A stretch of 19,506 nt of DNA from Rickettsiales bacterium (lineage in GTDB: Bacteria > Pseudomonadota > Alphaproteobacteria > Rs-D84). Location: positions 1 through 19,506 of the forward strand of contig JAITLD010000014.1 in NCBI GenBank assembly GCA_031278055.1, written 5' to 3'. The notes under the pieces are model-generated. The model saw only the letters and a list, made by a program, of their open reading frames with translations, ran no database searches and was not told the DNA's origin. Below, piece by piece: positions 1-6,712 of this stretch (position 1 is the first letter of the stretch; every line of letters begins with the position of its first letter). A program made the translations under genes and the position numbers.

Positions 1-60
1 AGTTCAGAGTTATGAGTTAAATTATTAATTATCAATTATTAATAATTGATAATTAATTGT
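1..60. repeat. Heptad repeat block with 34-bp AT palindrome
   Basis: Positions 1-20 hold GAGTTNN-type heptads (the first one cut by the window edge). They run directly into AT-rich heptads of the ATTATYA type. Positions 24-40 and 41-57 are exact reverse complements with no spacer, giving a 34-bp perfect palindrome. It lies just downstream of the bamD stop codon. It could form a cruciform or an mRNA 3' hairpin, but it has no GC and no proper T-run, so I do not call it an intrinsic terminator. The same heptad families recur elsewhere in the window. Confidence 0.8.
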
Positions 61-68
61 TTATTAGG

Positions 69-782
69 TTATAGCTTTTTTGTCCAGGTATTATCTGGAA
101 AATTATTGCGCAACATTTCCGCATAACCGGCCGCTTGTTCCGGCAGCCCTATTGCCTTATACGCCTCTGTCAGGCGAAACAGCGCCTCTGGCGTCATTTG
201 TGTTTCGCGCATGTCTTTTATTATGGTTTGCAAATTCGTGATGGCGACCGGATAATTCTGTTTGACCAAATCGCGCCGCGCGGAATACATTATTTTTCCC
301 GCAATATAATTTCTCAGAATGATAATTTTGTTTGCGGCGTTTTTCGCATATTCGGAATTCGGAAACCTTTGCGTTAATTGATTGAATGCCCCCAGCGCGT
401 ATGACGACATCCCGGGCTCGCGCCTGACGTCGCTGACTTGTCTGTAAAAGCACATTCCTTTCAGATATAAAACATAATCCACATTCTTGTGCCCCGGATG
501 GAATCGCATGAATCGATCGATTGTCGTGAGCGCACCGGCAAAATTATTCGCCTGATATTGCGAATAGGCCGCCATTATCAGTGCCTCGGCCGCCCATGGA
601 CCGGTCGGAAAAGATGATTCTATTTCCAGAAAAAATCCGGCTGCCTCTTCGTAATTATTGCTGTCGATTTTCTCATACGCGGAATCATACATTTCAGGCA
701 GCGTTTTTGCCATAGGTTCCGGTGTTCCGCCGCATGCGGTCAATAGAATGGCAATCAGCAAATATGGGGCGATTCTTTTCAT
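69..782 (-). CDS. bamD: Outer membrane assembly lipoprotein BamD (ComL/YfiO family)
   Basis: A 237-residue lipoprotein and TPR-rich component of the BAM complex, which inserts beta-barrel proteins into the outer membrane from its periplasmic face. The chosen start gives a type II signal peptide with the lipobox LLTAC and Cys17 as the lipidated residue. It is followed by the family's opening around MYDSAYEKIDSNNYEEA and by helical repeats such as FFLEIESSFP, FMRFHPGHKNVDYVLYLKG and AFNQLTQRFPNSEYAK. The length is normal for BamD. The open frame extends 130 codons further upstream, but that part lacks a signal peptide and overlaps the divergent murJ gene, so I use ATG 782. A TATAAT hexamer ends 7 nt before this ATG, so the transcript may be almost leaderless. 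BamD is needed for assembly of the autotransporter encoded later in the window. Confidence 0.93.
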   Translation of the reverse strand: MKRIAPYLLIAILLTACGGTPEPMAKTLPEMYDSAYEKIDSNNYEEAAGFFLEIESSFPTGPWAAEALIMAAYSQYQANNFAGALTTIDRFMRFHPGHKNVDYVLYLKGMCFYRQVSDVRREPGMSSYALGAFNQLTQRFPNSEYAKNAANKIIILRNYIAGKIMYSARRDLVKQNYPVAITNLQTIIKDMRETQMTPEALFRLTEAYKAIGLPEQAAGYAEMLRNNFPDNTWTKKL

Positions 783-789
783 CCCGCCA

Positions 790-795
790 ATTATA
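790..795 (-). promoter_or_regulatory. -10 box of bamD, adjacent to the start codon
   Basis: A perfect TATAAT on the minus strand ends 7 nt upstream of the bamD ATG, placing the likely transcription start at or one base before the start codon. The -35 region is poor (GTGGAA at a 17-bp spacing). No Shine-Dalgarno element could fit between start site and ATG. Confidence 0.5.
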
Positions 796-842
796 ACTAA
801 AATAAAAAACATTTCCACTTGTATTTTTTCGCAGGCGTGATA

Positions 843-891
843 GAGTCCAGAGTTATGAGTTGTGAGTTCTAAACTCATAACTCTGAACTCA
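843..891. repeat. GAGTTNN heptad array with inverted half, upstream of murJ
   Basis: Forty-nine bases form exactly seven heptads: four in the GAGTTNN orientation (843-870), then three in reverse complement (871-891). The inner part gives a hairpin with a perfect 14-bp stem (849-862 against 873-886) and a 10-nt loop. It abuts the murJ start codon at 895 and takes up the space where a ribosome-binding site would be. Confidence 0.85.
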
Positions 892-894
892 ATA

Positions 895-2349
895 ATGTCG
901 TTGGCAAGAAAAATTTTCGGCGTCGGATTATGGACGGGTTTTTCCAGAATTCTCGGATTTTTGCGCGACATGCTGGTCGGGCGGTATCTCGGGGCCGGAA
1001 GATTGTCGGATATTTTTCTAACGTCATTCAAATTGCCGAACCTGTTTCGCGACCTTTTGGGCGAGGGCGCGTTGTCGTCGGTGTTCATTCCGTTATTTTC
1101 GCGCGGAAATAAAAATGAAAATTTTGCGTCGAACGCGTTTTCGTGGCTGATGTTGGCGCTTCTTGTTATCACGCTCGTGATGGAGATTTTTATGCCGTTT
1201 GTAATTCTCGGATTGGCACCGGGATTCGATGCCGAAAAGCTGCATGCGACCGTTGTTATAGCGCGGCTGATGTTCGGATATGTGATTCTCGTATGCGGGG
1301 TCGGTTTTTTGGCCGCAATTCTAAACGCCTTCTCTGATTTTGCGGTTGCGGCCGCCGTTCCAATTTTATTGAATGTGTTTTTAATTTTTGGTCTTCTCTT
1401 ATTCGGCGCAAATTTGTATGTATTGGCCGGAACAGTGCTGTTCGCCGGAATCGTTCAGATTGCGATTTTGTTTAATCGGATTCGCGGTCGGGGTTTCGGT
1501 TTGCGACTTGTTCGGCCGCGGATGACGCCGATGATAAAAAGCATGATGCGTCGCCTGTCATGGGGTTTTGTCGGAAGCGGATTTTATCAATTGAATATTT
1601 TTGTCGGCGTGCTTCTGGCTTCGTTTCAATCCGGCGCGGTGTCGTATTTATATTATAGCGATCGCATGGTTCAGTTGCCTTTTGCAATCATCGGGCTTGC
1701 CGCCGGAACAGTAATTCTGACAAAAATTTCGGATGCGATTTCATCGAAAAAAACAGATGCCGTATATCGATATCAAAATGCGGCGGCGCGTCAGTCAATG
1801 ATGTTGACATTTCCGTGCATGGCCGGACTGTTCGCGTTGTCCGATCCGATAATTCGTATCTTGTTCGAACATGGAGAATGGGCGCCCGCCGCCACATCCG
1901 CCGTTGCCGCTGCGATAATGATTCAGGTGTGGGTTCTGCCGTTCATGACGACCTCGCAAATTTATTTGAAAACATTGTATGCCTCGGGCGATGCAAAAAC
2001 GCCGGTAAAAATCGGCGCGCTATCGTTGGCTTTTGGAGTTGCCGTGATGTTGGCCGCGTTTTTTTATGGATTTGAATATTTAAGCGTGCCGATAGGGACA
2101 GTCGTGTCCGGAATTTTCAGGAATATTTTATTAAAGAGGACATGCGTCAAATTGGGGCTGTTCAAAACGGATAAAAACACTCTCGTTGCGAATGGGGTAT
2201 TTTTATTTTTGTCGGCGACGATGGGGCTTGGTTTGTGGTTTATTCGTCCGGTAATTACAGGGGTGTTCCCGCTGGCTGCTGTTCTGGCGGCTGCGGCAAT
2301 AATATATTTGCCAATGGCGTTTTTTTGTGATAAAATCACCAAGAGATAG
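895..2349 (+). CDS. murJ: Lipid II flippase MurJ (MviN family)
   Basis: A 484-residue polytopic inner-membrane protein of the MOP exporter superfamily that flips undecaprenyl-linked lipid II to the periplasmic side for peptidoglycan synthesis. The amino-terminal motif FSRILGFLRDMLVGRYLG places Arg18 and Arg24 at the same positions as the functionally important arginines of E. coli MurJ. KLPNLFRDLLGEGALSSVF supplies the TM2 arginine (Arg52) and Glu57. This register supports ATG 895 over the in-frame GTG at 862, which would add 11 residues encoded by the heptad repeat. Hydrophobic segments continue to the end, compatible with the family's 14 helices. No Shine-Dalgarno sequence is visible because the repeat ends 3 nt before the ATG. 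The stop codon is 12 nt before rlpA, so the two probably form an operon. Confidence 0.95.
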   Translation: MSLARKIFGVGLWTGFSRILGFLRDMLVGRYLGAGRLSDIFLTSFKLPNLFRDLLGEGALSSVFIPLFSRGNKNENFASNAFSWLMLALLVITLVMEIFMPFVILGLAPGFDAEKLHATVVIARLMFGYVILVCGVGFLAAILNAFSDFAVAAAVPILLNVFLIFGLLLFGANLYVLAGTVLFAGIVQIAILFNRIRGRGFGLRLVRPRMTPMIKSMMRRLSWGFVGSGFYQLNIFVGVLLASFQSGAVSYLYYSDRMVQLPFAIIGLAAGTVILTKISDAISSKKTDAVYRYQNAAARQSMMLTFPCMAGLFALSDPIIRILFEHGEWAPAATSAVAAAIMIQVWVLPFMTTSQIYLKTLYASGDAKTPVKIGALSLAFGVAVMLAAFFYGFEYLSVPIGTVVSGIFRNILLKRTCVKLGLFKTDKNTLVANGVFLFLSATMGLGLWFIRPVITGVFPLAAVLAAAAIIYLPMAFFCDKITKR

Positions 2350-2361
2350 AAGGGATGCTTC

Positions 2362-3228
2362 ATGAAGAAATTATTATTATTGCTCCCGCTTGTCGTTTCC
2401 GCGTGCGGTGGACTGAACGGTGTTGACGGCCTGTCGGAAGAATCGTTGAGTGGCGCGGTCGCGAATGATTATGCCGAATCCAAAATCAGCCAAGGTTTGA
2501 TTTTACAATCCGGGGAAAGCGATTTGATTTATGCCGGTCCGAAATATCACATAGGGACTGCTTATAGAATCGAGGACATTCAATACACTCCGGCCGAGGA
2601 TTACAACTATAACCAGACTGGAATGGCGGGCATAGTGCCGGTCGATCTTAACGGCATTCCGACGACCAATGGGGAAAAGTTTGATACCGACGCGATGATA
2701 GCCACCAGCAAAGTTCTGCCGCTACCGTCGATAGTCAGGGTTACGAATCTTGAAACCGGTGTGTCGGCTGCGCTACGCGTAAACAATCGCGGTCCGTTTT
2801 TGAATAGCCGCCTGATGGATGTATCGCCGGCGGCCGCGCGAAAACTCGGCATGACGGGACAGACCAAAGTTCAAGTTCAGATTATGGCAGAGGAATCGAA
2901 GAAAGTGAAAGATTTGACGAACGGGGTTGTTGCAATCGGACAGACCGGACAGGTTGTCGATTCGGCGTACTATGTTTCGTCCGGTCCTTATACGGTTCAG
3001 GTCGGCGCATACTATTCCAAAGAAAGCGCGGATGCGGTCGCACGTCGAATTTCGTCCATTGGAGCGGCGGCAATTGTCGAAGAATCCGGAATGTATAAGA
3101 TACGGATAAAAAACTTGTCGGCAGAAGATGCAAGAAGCGTGATTCAGAGGTTGCGCAATGAAGAGAATATGGCGCCCGGCCCCGGACTTTTGAAAGACGG
3201 TCGATGGGTGAACACGGATTCGATATGA
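2362..3228 (+). CDS. rlpA: RlpA-family septal lipoprotein with SPOR domain, probably non-catalytic
   Basis: A 288-residue protein with lipobox LVVSAC (Cys15), an alphaproteobacterial RlpA lead-in (IGTAYRIEDIQYTPAEDYNYNQTG, about 64-87), a double-psi beta-barrel (about 88-175) and a SPOR domain (208-288) beginning GPYTVQVGAYY. SPOR domains bind glycan strands stripped of stem peptides at the division site. Family members that are lytic transglycosylases carry AHRTLP and VNDRGP motifs. Here these read TSKVLP (Ser116 in place of His) and VNNRGP (Asn142 in place of Asp). The usual SWYG-type segment is also absent, while Glu105 is kept. I infer loss of cleavage activity with glycan binding retained. 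AAGGG lies 7 nt before the ATG. It follows murJ by 12 nt and ends in a terminator. The SPOR domain is closely similar to that at the end of the autotransporter (909-987). Confidence 0.9.
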   Translation: MKKLLLLLPLVVSACGGLNGVDGLSEESLSGAVANDYAESKISQGLILQSGESDLIYAGPKYHIGTAYRIEDIQYTPAEDYNYNQTGMAGIVPVDLNGIPTTNGEKFDTDAMIATSKVLPLPSIVRVTNLETGVSAALRVNNRGPFLNSRLMDVSPAAARKLGMTGQTKVQVQIMAEESKKVKDLTNGVVAIGQTGQVVDSAYYVSSGPYTVQVGAYYSKESADAVARRISSIGAAAIVEESGMYKIRIKNLSAEDARSVIQRLRNEENMAPGPGLLKDGRWVNTDSI

Positions 3229-3258
3229 AGAACGCGCCCTTGGGCGCGTTCTTAATTT
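3228..3258 (+). terminator. Rho-independent-type terminator after rlpA
   Basis: A 12-bp GC-rich inverted repeat, AAGAACGCGCCC (3228-3239) with GGGCGCGTTCTT (3242-3253), starts on the last base of the rlpA stop codon. The trailing sequence AATTT is a weak T-tract, but the stem is strong. Confidence 0.75.
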
Positions 3259-3313
3259 AGGTCCCCACTTTCATAACCGGCCGGAAACTTGTCGCTTTTG
3301 TAAATCGCGGGCA

Positions 3314-3341
3314 TTGACAAACAAAATTTTCTTGCTATAAT
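3314..3341 (+). promoter_or_regulatory. Consensus sigma70-type promoter giving a leaderless transcript
   Basis: TTGACA (3314-3319), a 16-bp spacer and TATAAT (3336-3341) are perfect hexamers. Only 6 nt separate the -10 box from the ATG at 3348, so the expected start site coincides with the first base of the start codon. This is the clearest leaderless arrangement in the window. Confidence 0.85.
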
Positions 3342-3347
3342 CGGCGT

Positions 3348-3704
3348 ATGAAAAAAATAATTTTATTTGCGTTTTGCGTCTTTTTTGCAATTTCTGCCCG
3401 CGCGGCCGATTATTCTTTCGGCGCCGCGTCGAATCAAAAGCCGTGCGAGAAAACCGAACAGTCCCTTTTGTATGAAATATCTCTGATGGGGCAACAGCGG
3501 ACGATAGAGGACCATGTCAAGACCGCGCGAATTTACGCGTCAATAGCCAGGCATGGATGTCCAAATAATTCTCCGACATACAAGCAGATGTCGACAGCTT
3601 CTCTTGAAACGGCGCGCGCACTGGTTGGGGTTGCGGATTATCGCGGACAGGATAAAATTCGTTACGACGATATGATAAACAAAGCCGCAGTCAGGAACTT
3701 CTAA
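3348..3704 (+). CDS. Small exported protein of unknown function
   Basis: 118 residues with a clear Sec signal peptide (KKIILFAFCVFFAISARA, cleavage probably after residue 19 or 20). I do not recognise a family. The mature part is short, helical and hydrophilic, with two cysteines (Cys33 and Cys71) that could form a periplasmic disulfide. The stretch EHVK-like to LETARALVG resembles a pair of helices. A perfect promoter directly abuts the ATG, which argues that the ORF is real and expressed. It is monocistronic: it follows the rlpA terminator and converges with the TPR gene. A periplasmic role next to rlpA is an inference from position only. Confidence 0.75.
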   Translation: MKKIILFAFCVFFAISARAADYSFGAASNQKPCEKTEQSLLYEISLMGQQRTIEDHVKTARIYASIARHGCPNNSPTYKQMSTASLETARALVGVADYRGQDKIRYDDMINKAAVRNF

Positions 3705-3791
3705 ATTCTTATGATTTCAAGACGGTGTGCGACACAGTGTTCTTATTATCGCTGTCGTCGTGACGATTTCTGCCAAATTATTGAGACATGA

Positions 3792-3840
3792 CAATTGAGA
3801 GTTCAGAGCTACGAGTTAAGAGTTCAGAGTTATGAGTTCA
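3792..3840. repeat. Heptad array (one CAATTNN plus six GAGTTNN units)
   Basis: CAATTGA (3792-3798) is followed in register by six heptads of the form GAGTTNN (3799-3840, 42 bases), one of them with a T-to-C change. The next bases (TAATAATTG) resemble the AT-rich family again. It sits between the convergent 3348-3704 gene and the TPR gene. The 169-bp gap holds no gene. A short GTGT-GCG-ACAC hairpin near 3725 is too weak to call as a terminator. Confidence 0.85.
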
Positions 3841-3873
3841 GAAAGATTAATAATTGTTATTGTATCTCTTAAT

Positions 3874-4929
3874 TCATTTTAAGCTTGATATCAAGACTTC
3901 AAGCCGGTTTTTGTTTTCTATGTCATCCAATGCTATCGCCAAAGTATGCGCGGCCTGCAAATCGGAAAGCGCCGCCTCCATTTGTCCTATTTTCACGCGC
4001 AACGCACCGCTCTTTTCAAAGAAACCCATCGCCTGCCTGCTCATATTTTCGCGCGTTTTTTCATCCGGCGTCTTTTGAATCCTTTCAGATATAATCGTCA
4101 CAGCCGATGAATAATCCGCGATCGCGCTGTCATAGCCGCCCCTGTTGGTCCGCGCCTCGGCCCGACCGGTATAGTCGGTCCAATCCGGTTCCCCCATGTT
4201 CTTTGCTATCGCCATGGTGTAATCGTCGTCCGCCTCAGTCCAGTTTCGCAGCCACAGATTCACCTGCGCGCGTTTTGCGTAAATATCATGCGTCGAAATT
4301 TCACCGCCCTCCGGATCAGATTGCGCCAAGCTGGTCATGCTCATACGCGCGTTAATCGCCATATCCAAATCGCTTTTTGCCTCGCTCAATTTTTCAAGTT
4401 TTATATTCGCCAGCGCGCGATCGTAATATGCGGCGATGGATATCGGACTGATTCTGATAGCAGAGCTGAAGTCTGCAATGGCCGCCTCAAAGTTTCCGCC
4501 CGACATCAGGACTTCGCCCCTATAAATGTAATTCAGGGGTTCCCCCGGATTTCTTTCGACCGCAATCGTGAAATCATTCAACGCCCCGACAGCGTCGCCA
4601 TTCAGCAATTTATTCTTGCCGGATTCCCTGTATTCGATCGACGAATCCGGTCCCGCTTGTAGCGGCTCTTCTTGCAATGTCGGCTCTACTTCCGGAACGG
4701 TTTCCTGTTCCGAGATTGTTGTCGGCGCGTCAGCTTCAATAACCTGAACGTTATCAGGCGCCTTTCTGCCAAACCATGACAGCATATAACATGTCGTTCC
4801 GACAAATATCGCGATCGCTATCCAATATAGATAAACCAATACGTGCGATTTTTTCTTTTTATTTTCCTTCGGGTTGTCCGCAACCTCGGAAACGGAAACA
4901 TTCTTGGTGTTTATTTTTTTTGCTGGCAT
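3874..4929 (-). CDS. Inner-membrane protein with periplasmic TPR domain, unknown function
   Basis: 351 residues. A Lys-rich cytoplasmic amino terminus (about 1-29) leads into one transmembrane helix (about 30-52, LVYLYWIAIAIFVGTTCYML) and then an acidic Pro/Glu-rich linker (about 60-100). From about 105 to the end there are tetratricopeptide-like repeats, including NYIYRGEVLMSGGNFEAAIADFSSAI-type units and YDSAIADYSSAV. TPRs bind proteins; the partner is unknown. The start is set by a strong Shine-Dalgarno (AGGAG, 4938-4942 on the minus strand) before ATG 4929. An in-frame ATG 21 nt upstream would place that site inside the coding sequence. It has its own promoter and a leader of about 25 nt. 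That ribosome-binding region is an 11-nt perfect complement of the pyrimidine-rich sRNA at 12079-12267. Confidence 0.85.
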   Translation of the reverse strand: MPAKKINTKNVSVSEVADNPKENKKKKSHVLVYLYWIAIAIFVGTTCYMLSWFGRKAPDNVQVIEADAPTTISEQETVPEVEPTLQEEPLQAGPDSSIEYRESGKNKLLNGDAVGALNDFTIAVERNPGEPLNYIYRGEVLMSGGNFEAAIADFSSAIRISPISIAAYYDRALANIKLEKLSEAKSDLDMAINARMSMTSLAQSDPEGGEISTHDIYAKRAQVNLWLRNWTEADDDYTMAIAKNMGEPDWTDYTGRAEARTNRGGYDSAIADYSSAVTIISERIQKTPDEKTRENMSRQAMGFFEKSGALRVKIGQMEAALSDLQAAHTLAIALDDIENKNRLEVLISSLK

Positions 4930-4961
4930 AGTTCTCTCCTCTATCCCCAATTATGTTTTCA

Positions 4962-4991
4962 ATTATATCTTTTTTCCTCTATCAAAGTCAA
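4962..4991 (-). promoter_or_regulatory. Promoter of the TPR membrane-protein gene
   Basis: On the minus strand, TTGACT (4986-4991), an 18-bp spacer and TATAAT (4962-4967). The predicted start is near 4955, leaving a leader of about 25 nt with a strong Shine-Dalgarno. The -35 and spacer lie inside the 3' end of the methyltransferase gene, so the TPR gene can be transcribed independently. Confidence 0.75.
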
Positions 4992-5601
4992 TGGAAAAAA
5001 ATATTTTTGTCGGCGTTTTAACGCCAAGCCGCGCGGAAATAATCACGCGCTTTATTCCATTGCTCGTGGCAAAGGGTTTGATTTCGATTTTCCCGCATTT
5101 GCCATCGTGAAGCGCCGCAATTACCTTGTCCATTACGGCAGGGGCGACTATGCAGAAAAACATTCCGCGCGCGCGCAATCTTTTCACGCAAGATGCCGTC
5201 CATTCATAAATATTAACATTGTGATGTGCGCCGTCCTTGCGCGCTGTTCCCGAAAAATAGGGCGGATTCGTCACGACAAAATCAAACAAGCGGTTCGTTT
5301 TCCAATCGAATATGTCTGCATGCAACAATTCGATGTCGCGCCCGTTCAATAGCGTGTTGACAGATGTGTCCGACAGCATTTTCTTCGAAATGTCGATTCC
5401 GGTTATCAATAGCTTCGGATTTTTGTCGAGCAGGCATAATGCCACGCCGCCCGCGCCGACTCCGACATCTAGAACAGTTCCGGATTTTGCGTTGGCTGAT
5501 TCGGCCAGAATTATCGCGTCGGCCGTCGTCTTGTATCCGCCGTTATCAATCATTTTCACGCGGCCGTTTTTGATTGCAAAAAACTCTTGTCTTTTTTGCA
5601 T
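4963..5601 (-). CDS. trmN6: TrmN6-like tRNA (adenine-N6) methyltransferase
   Basis: A 212-residue class I SAM-dependent methyltransferase. Motif I is VLDVGVGAGGVAL (about 44-55), the acidic end of strand 2 is GIDIS (Asp70), and the amino-methyltransferase motif is NPPY (112-115). The opening with IKNGRVKMIDNGGYKTTADAIIL and the overall order match COG4123, which includes E. coli YfiC/TrmN6, the enzyme methylating A37 of tRNA-Val1. Substrate specificity here is inferred from the family. ATG 5601 is preferred to the in-frame ATG 36 nt upstream because family members start at this point and TATAAT plus an AAGAGA stretch lie immediately upstream. It is divergent from the 5640 gene, from which it is separated by 38 bp. 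Confidence 0.85.
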   Translation of the reverse strand: MQKRQEFFAIKNGRVKMIDNGGYKTTADAIILAESANAKSGTVLDVGVGAGGVALCLLDKNPKLLITGIDISKKMLSDTSVNTLLNGRDIELLHADIFDWKTNRLFDFVVTNPPYFSGTARKDGAHHNVNIYEWTASCVKRLRARGMFFCIVAPAVMDKVIAALHDGKCGKIEIKPFATSNGIKRVIISARLGVKTPTKIFFSIDFDRGKKI

Positions 5602-5610
5602 TTCTCTTAT

Positions 5611-5616
5611 ATTATA
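5611..5616 (-). promoter_or_regulatory. -10 box of the methyltransferase gene
   Basis: A perfect TATAAT on the minus strand ends 9 nt before ATG 5601. The best -35 is TTGATT at a short 15-bp spacing. On the plus strand the same AT core could serve the divergent gene (TTGTCT 5587-5592, 17 bp, TATTAT 5610-5615). The two promoters would overlap within the 38-bp intergenic gap. Confidence 0.45.
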
Positions 5617-5639
5617 TCGCGAATGGCAAGAAATCAAAC

Positions 5640-6662
5640 ATGAATAACGAAATAGTAGCGTCCGCGATCACCAGTTTCAACAACGCCGCCTTGGTAGAAC
5701 CGAACTTTGTCTGGACCGCGGTCTTGATGTTGCCGGTTTTTATCGCGGTGTGGAAAATCGCGCCGGAACTTTTGGATTTCTTTTTTCCCGGGAAAAAAAG
5801 CCGCGATTATAATTTCGCTTTTCTGGCCGAGGCAATGTTGGTCGTGTGGTTGATATTCAATCATGGCAATTGGCAGTCGATTCGCGATGGCACAGGATTT
5901 CTGCCGTATCTGGTGTCGGCGGTTTTGTTTCTTCTTTGCCGTGATGTCATGGCGCGTCTTTGCGAAATGAATCCGAAAATGCCGGTATGGTGGCGCAAAA
6001 TTGACAGACGCACGCGCAAATGGATAAAAATCGGCATACTTTTGTCGACTGTTGCGGTCGTCGCGGCGTCCGCGATTCAGGAATTTAATTTCATATCGTT
6101 GCAAATCAATGCGGTTATGTTCGGCATTGCCGCCGGATATTTTGGCCGTAAGTCGGCCGCGCCGGTAAATTATTTGATGATGGTCATGACAGTGCTGGCC
6201 GTCGGAATCGCCATGCAGCCCGAATATTTTCGATTCGGTCAATTGGGACGATTGTCGTTCGCGCACTTGGCCGCGCTTGCGTTTATAGTCATGCTCGGCG
6301 CGGTGATTTTCGTATTCAGAAACTTCAACCCATCCGGATTCATACGCGATAATCATTACAGATATGTAAAGTGGTTTATGCGCCTTGGCACTTTGCTGGC
6401 GCTCATATTATTCGTGATGACCGAGTCTGTCCCGGTGCTGTTGGGATTCTGCGCATCCGCGGCGGTGACATCGTGGTTTGCCGTCAAGCATTCGGACAGA
6501 AATACGGATGTATTCGTTCTGTCGGGAAATTTATGGGCGATGATGATGTTCGTTTTCGGAATGATGACTTTTATGCCGGTTATTTCCATAATCGGAATTT
6601 TATGTTGGAAAAACAATAACGGCAAATTGTTTTGGCAAAATCTTTTGAATGTTATGAAATGA
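5640..6662 (+). CDS. Polytopic membrane protein of unknown function
   Basis: 340 residues with about nine or ten hydrophobic helices, roughly at 24-40, 58-74, 88-104, 129-148, 153-169, 176-192, 207-226, 245-260, 262-283 and 292-323. A basic cytoplasmic-type loop lies at 111-130 (WWRKIDRRTRKWIK). I do not recognise a family, and no active-site motif stands out. ATG 5640 is preferred over the in-frame ATG at 5574, which would lie inside the divergent methyltransferase gene. The lpxA ATG follows 50 bp downstream with its own -10 box. A lipid or envelope role is possible only from the neighbourhood. Confidence 0.75.
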   Translation: MNNEIVASAITSFNNAALVEPNFVWTAVLMLPVFIAVWKIAPELLDFFFPGKKSRDYNFAFLAEAMLVVWLIFNHGNWQSIRDGTGFLPYLVSAVLFLLCRDVMARLCEMNPKMPVWWRKIDRRTRKWIKIGILLSTVAVVAASAIQEFNFISLQINAVMFGIAAGYFGRKSAAPVNYLMMVMTVLAVGIAMQPEYFRFGQLGRLSFAHLAALAFIVMLGAVIFVFRNFNPSGFIRDNHYRYVKWFMRLGTLLALILFVMTESVPVLLGFCASAAVTSWFAVKHSDRNTDVFVLSGNLWAMMMFVFGMMTFMPVISIIGILCWKNNNGKLFWQNLLNVMK

Positions 6663-6697
6663 TATAATTATTGAGTGTCCGAATACGATAAATAAAT

Positions 6698-6703
6698 TAT
6701 AAT
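6698..6703 (+). promoter_or_regulatory. -10 box of lpxA close to the ATG
   Basis: TATAAT ends 9 nt before the lpxA ATG at 6713. No Shine-Dalgarno is present in the 9 nt between. A TTGAGT lies upstream (6671-6676), but its 21-bp spacing is too long to be convincing as a -35. Confidence 0.4.
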
Positions 6704-6712
6704 CCGAAAACC

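Noticed and set aside
862..894. GTG start for murJ adding 11 residues
   Set aside because: The extra codons are the heptad repeat, and the ATG at 895 puts Arg18 and Arg24 at the family positions.
783..1172. Upstream extension of the bamD frame
   Set aside because: It would remove the lipoprotein signal from the amino terminus and overlap divergent murJ.
3792..3840. CRISPR array
   Set aside because: Units are 7 bp without spacers, and no cas genes are present.
5634..6356. 240-codon minus-strand frame opposite the membrane protein
   Set aside because: It is an antisense shadow rich in Arg, His and Gln, while the plus strand encodes coherent transmembrane helices.
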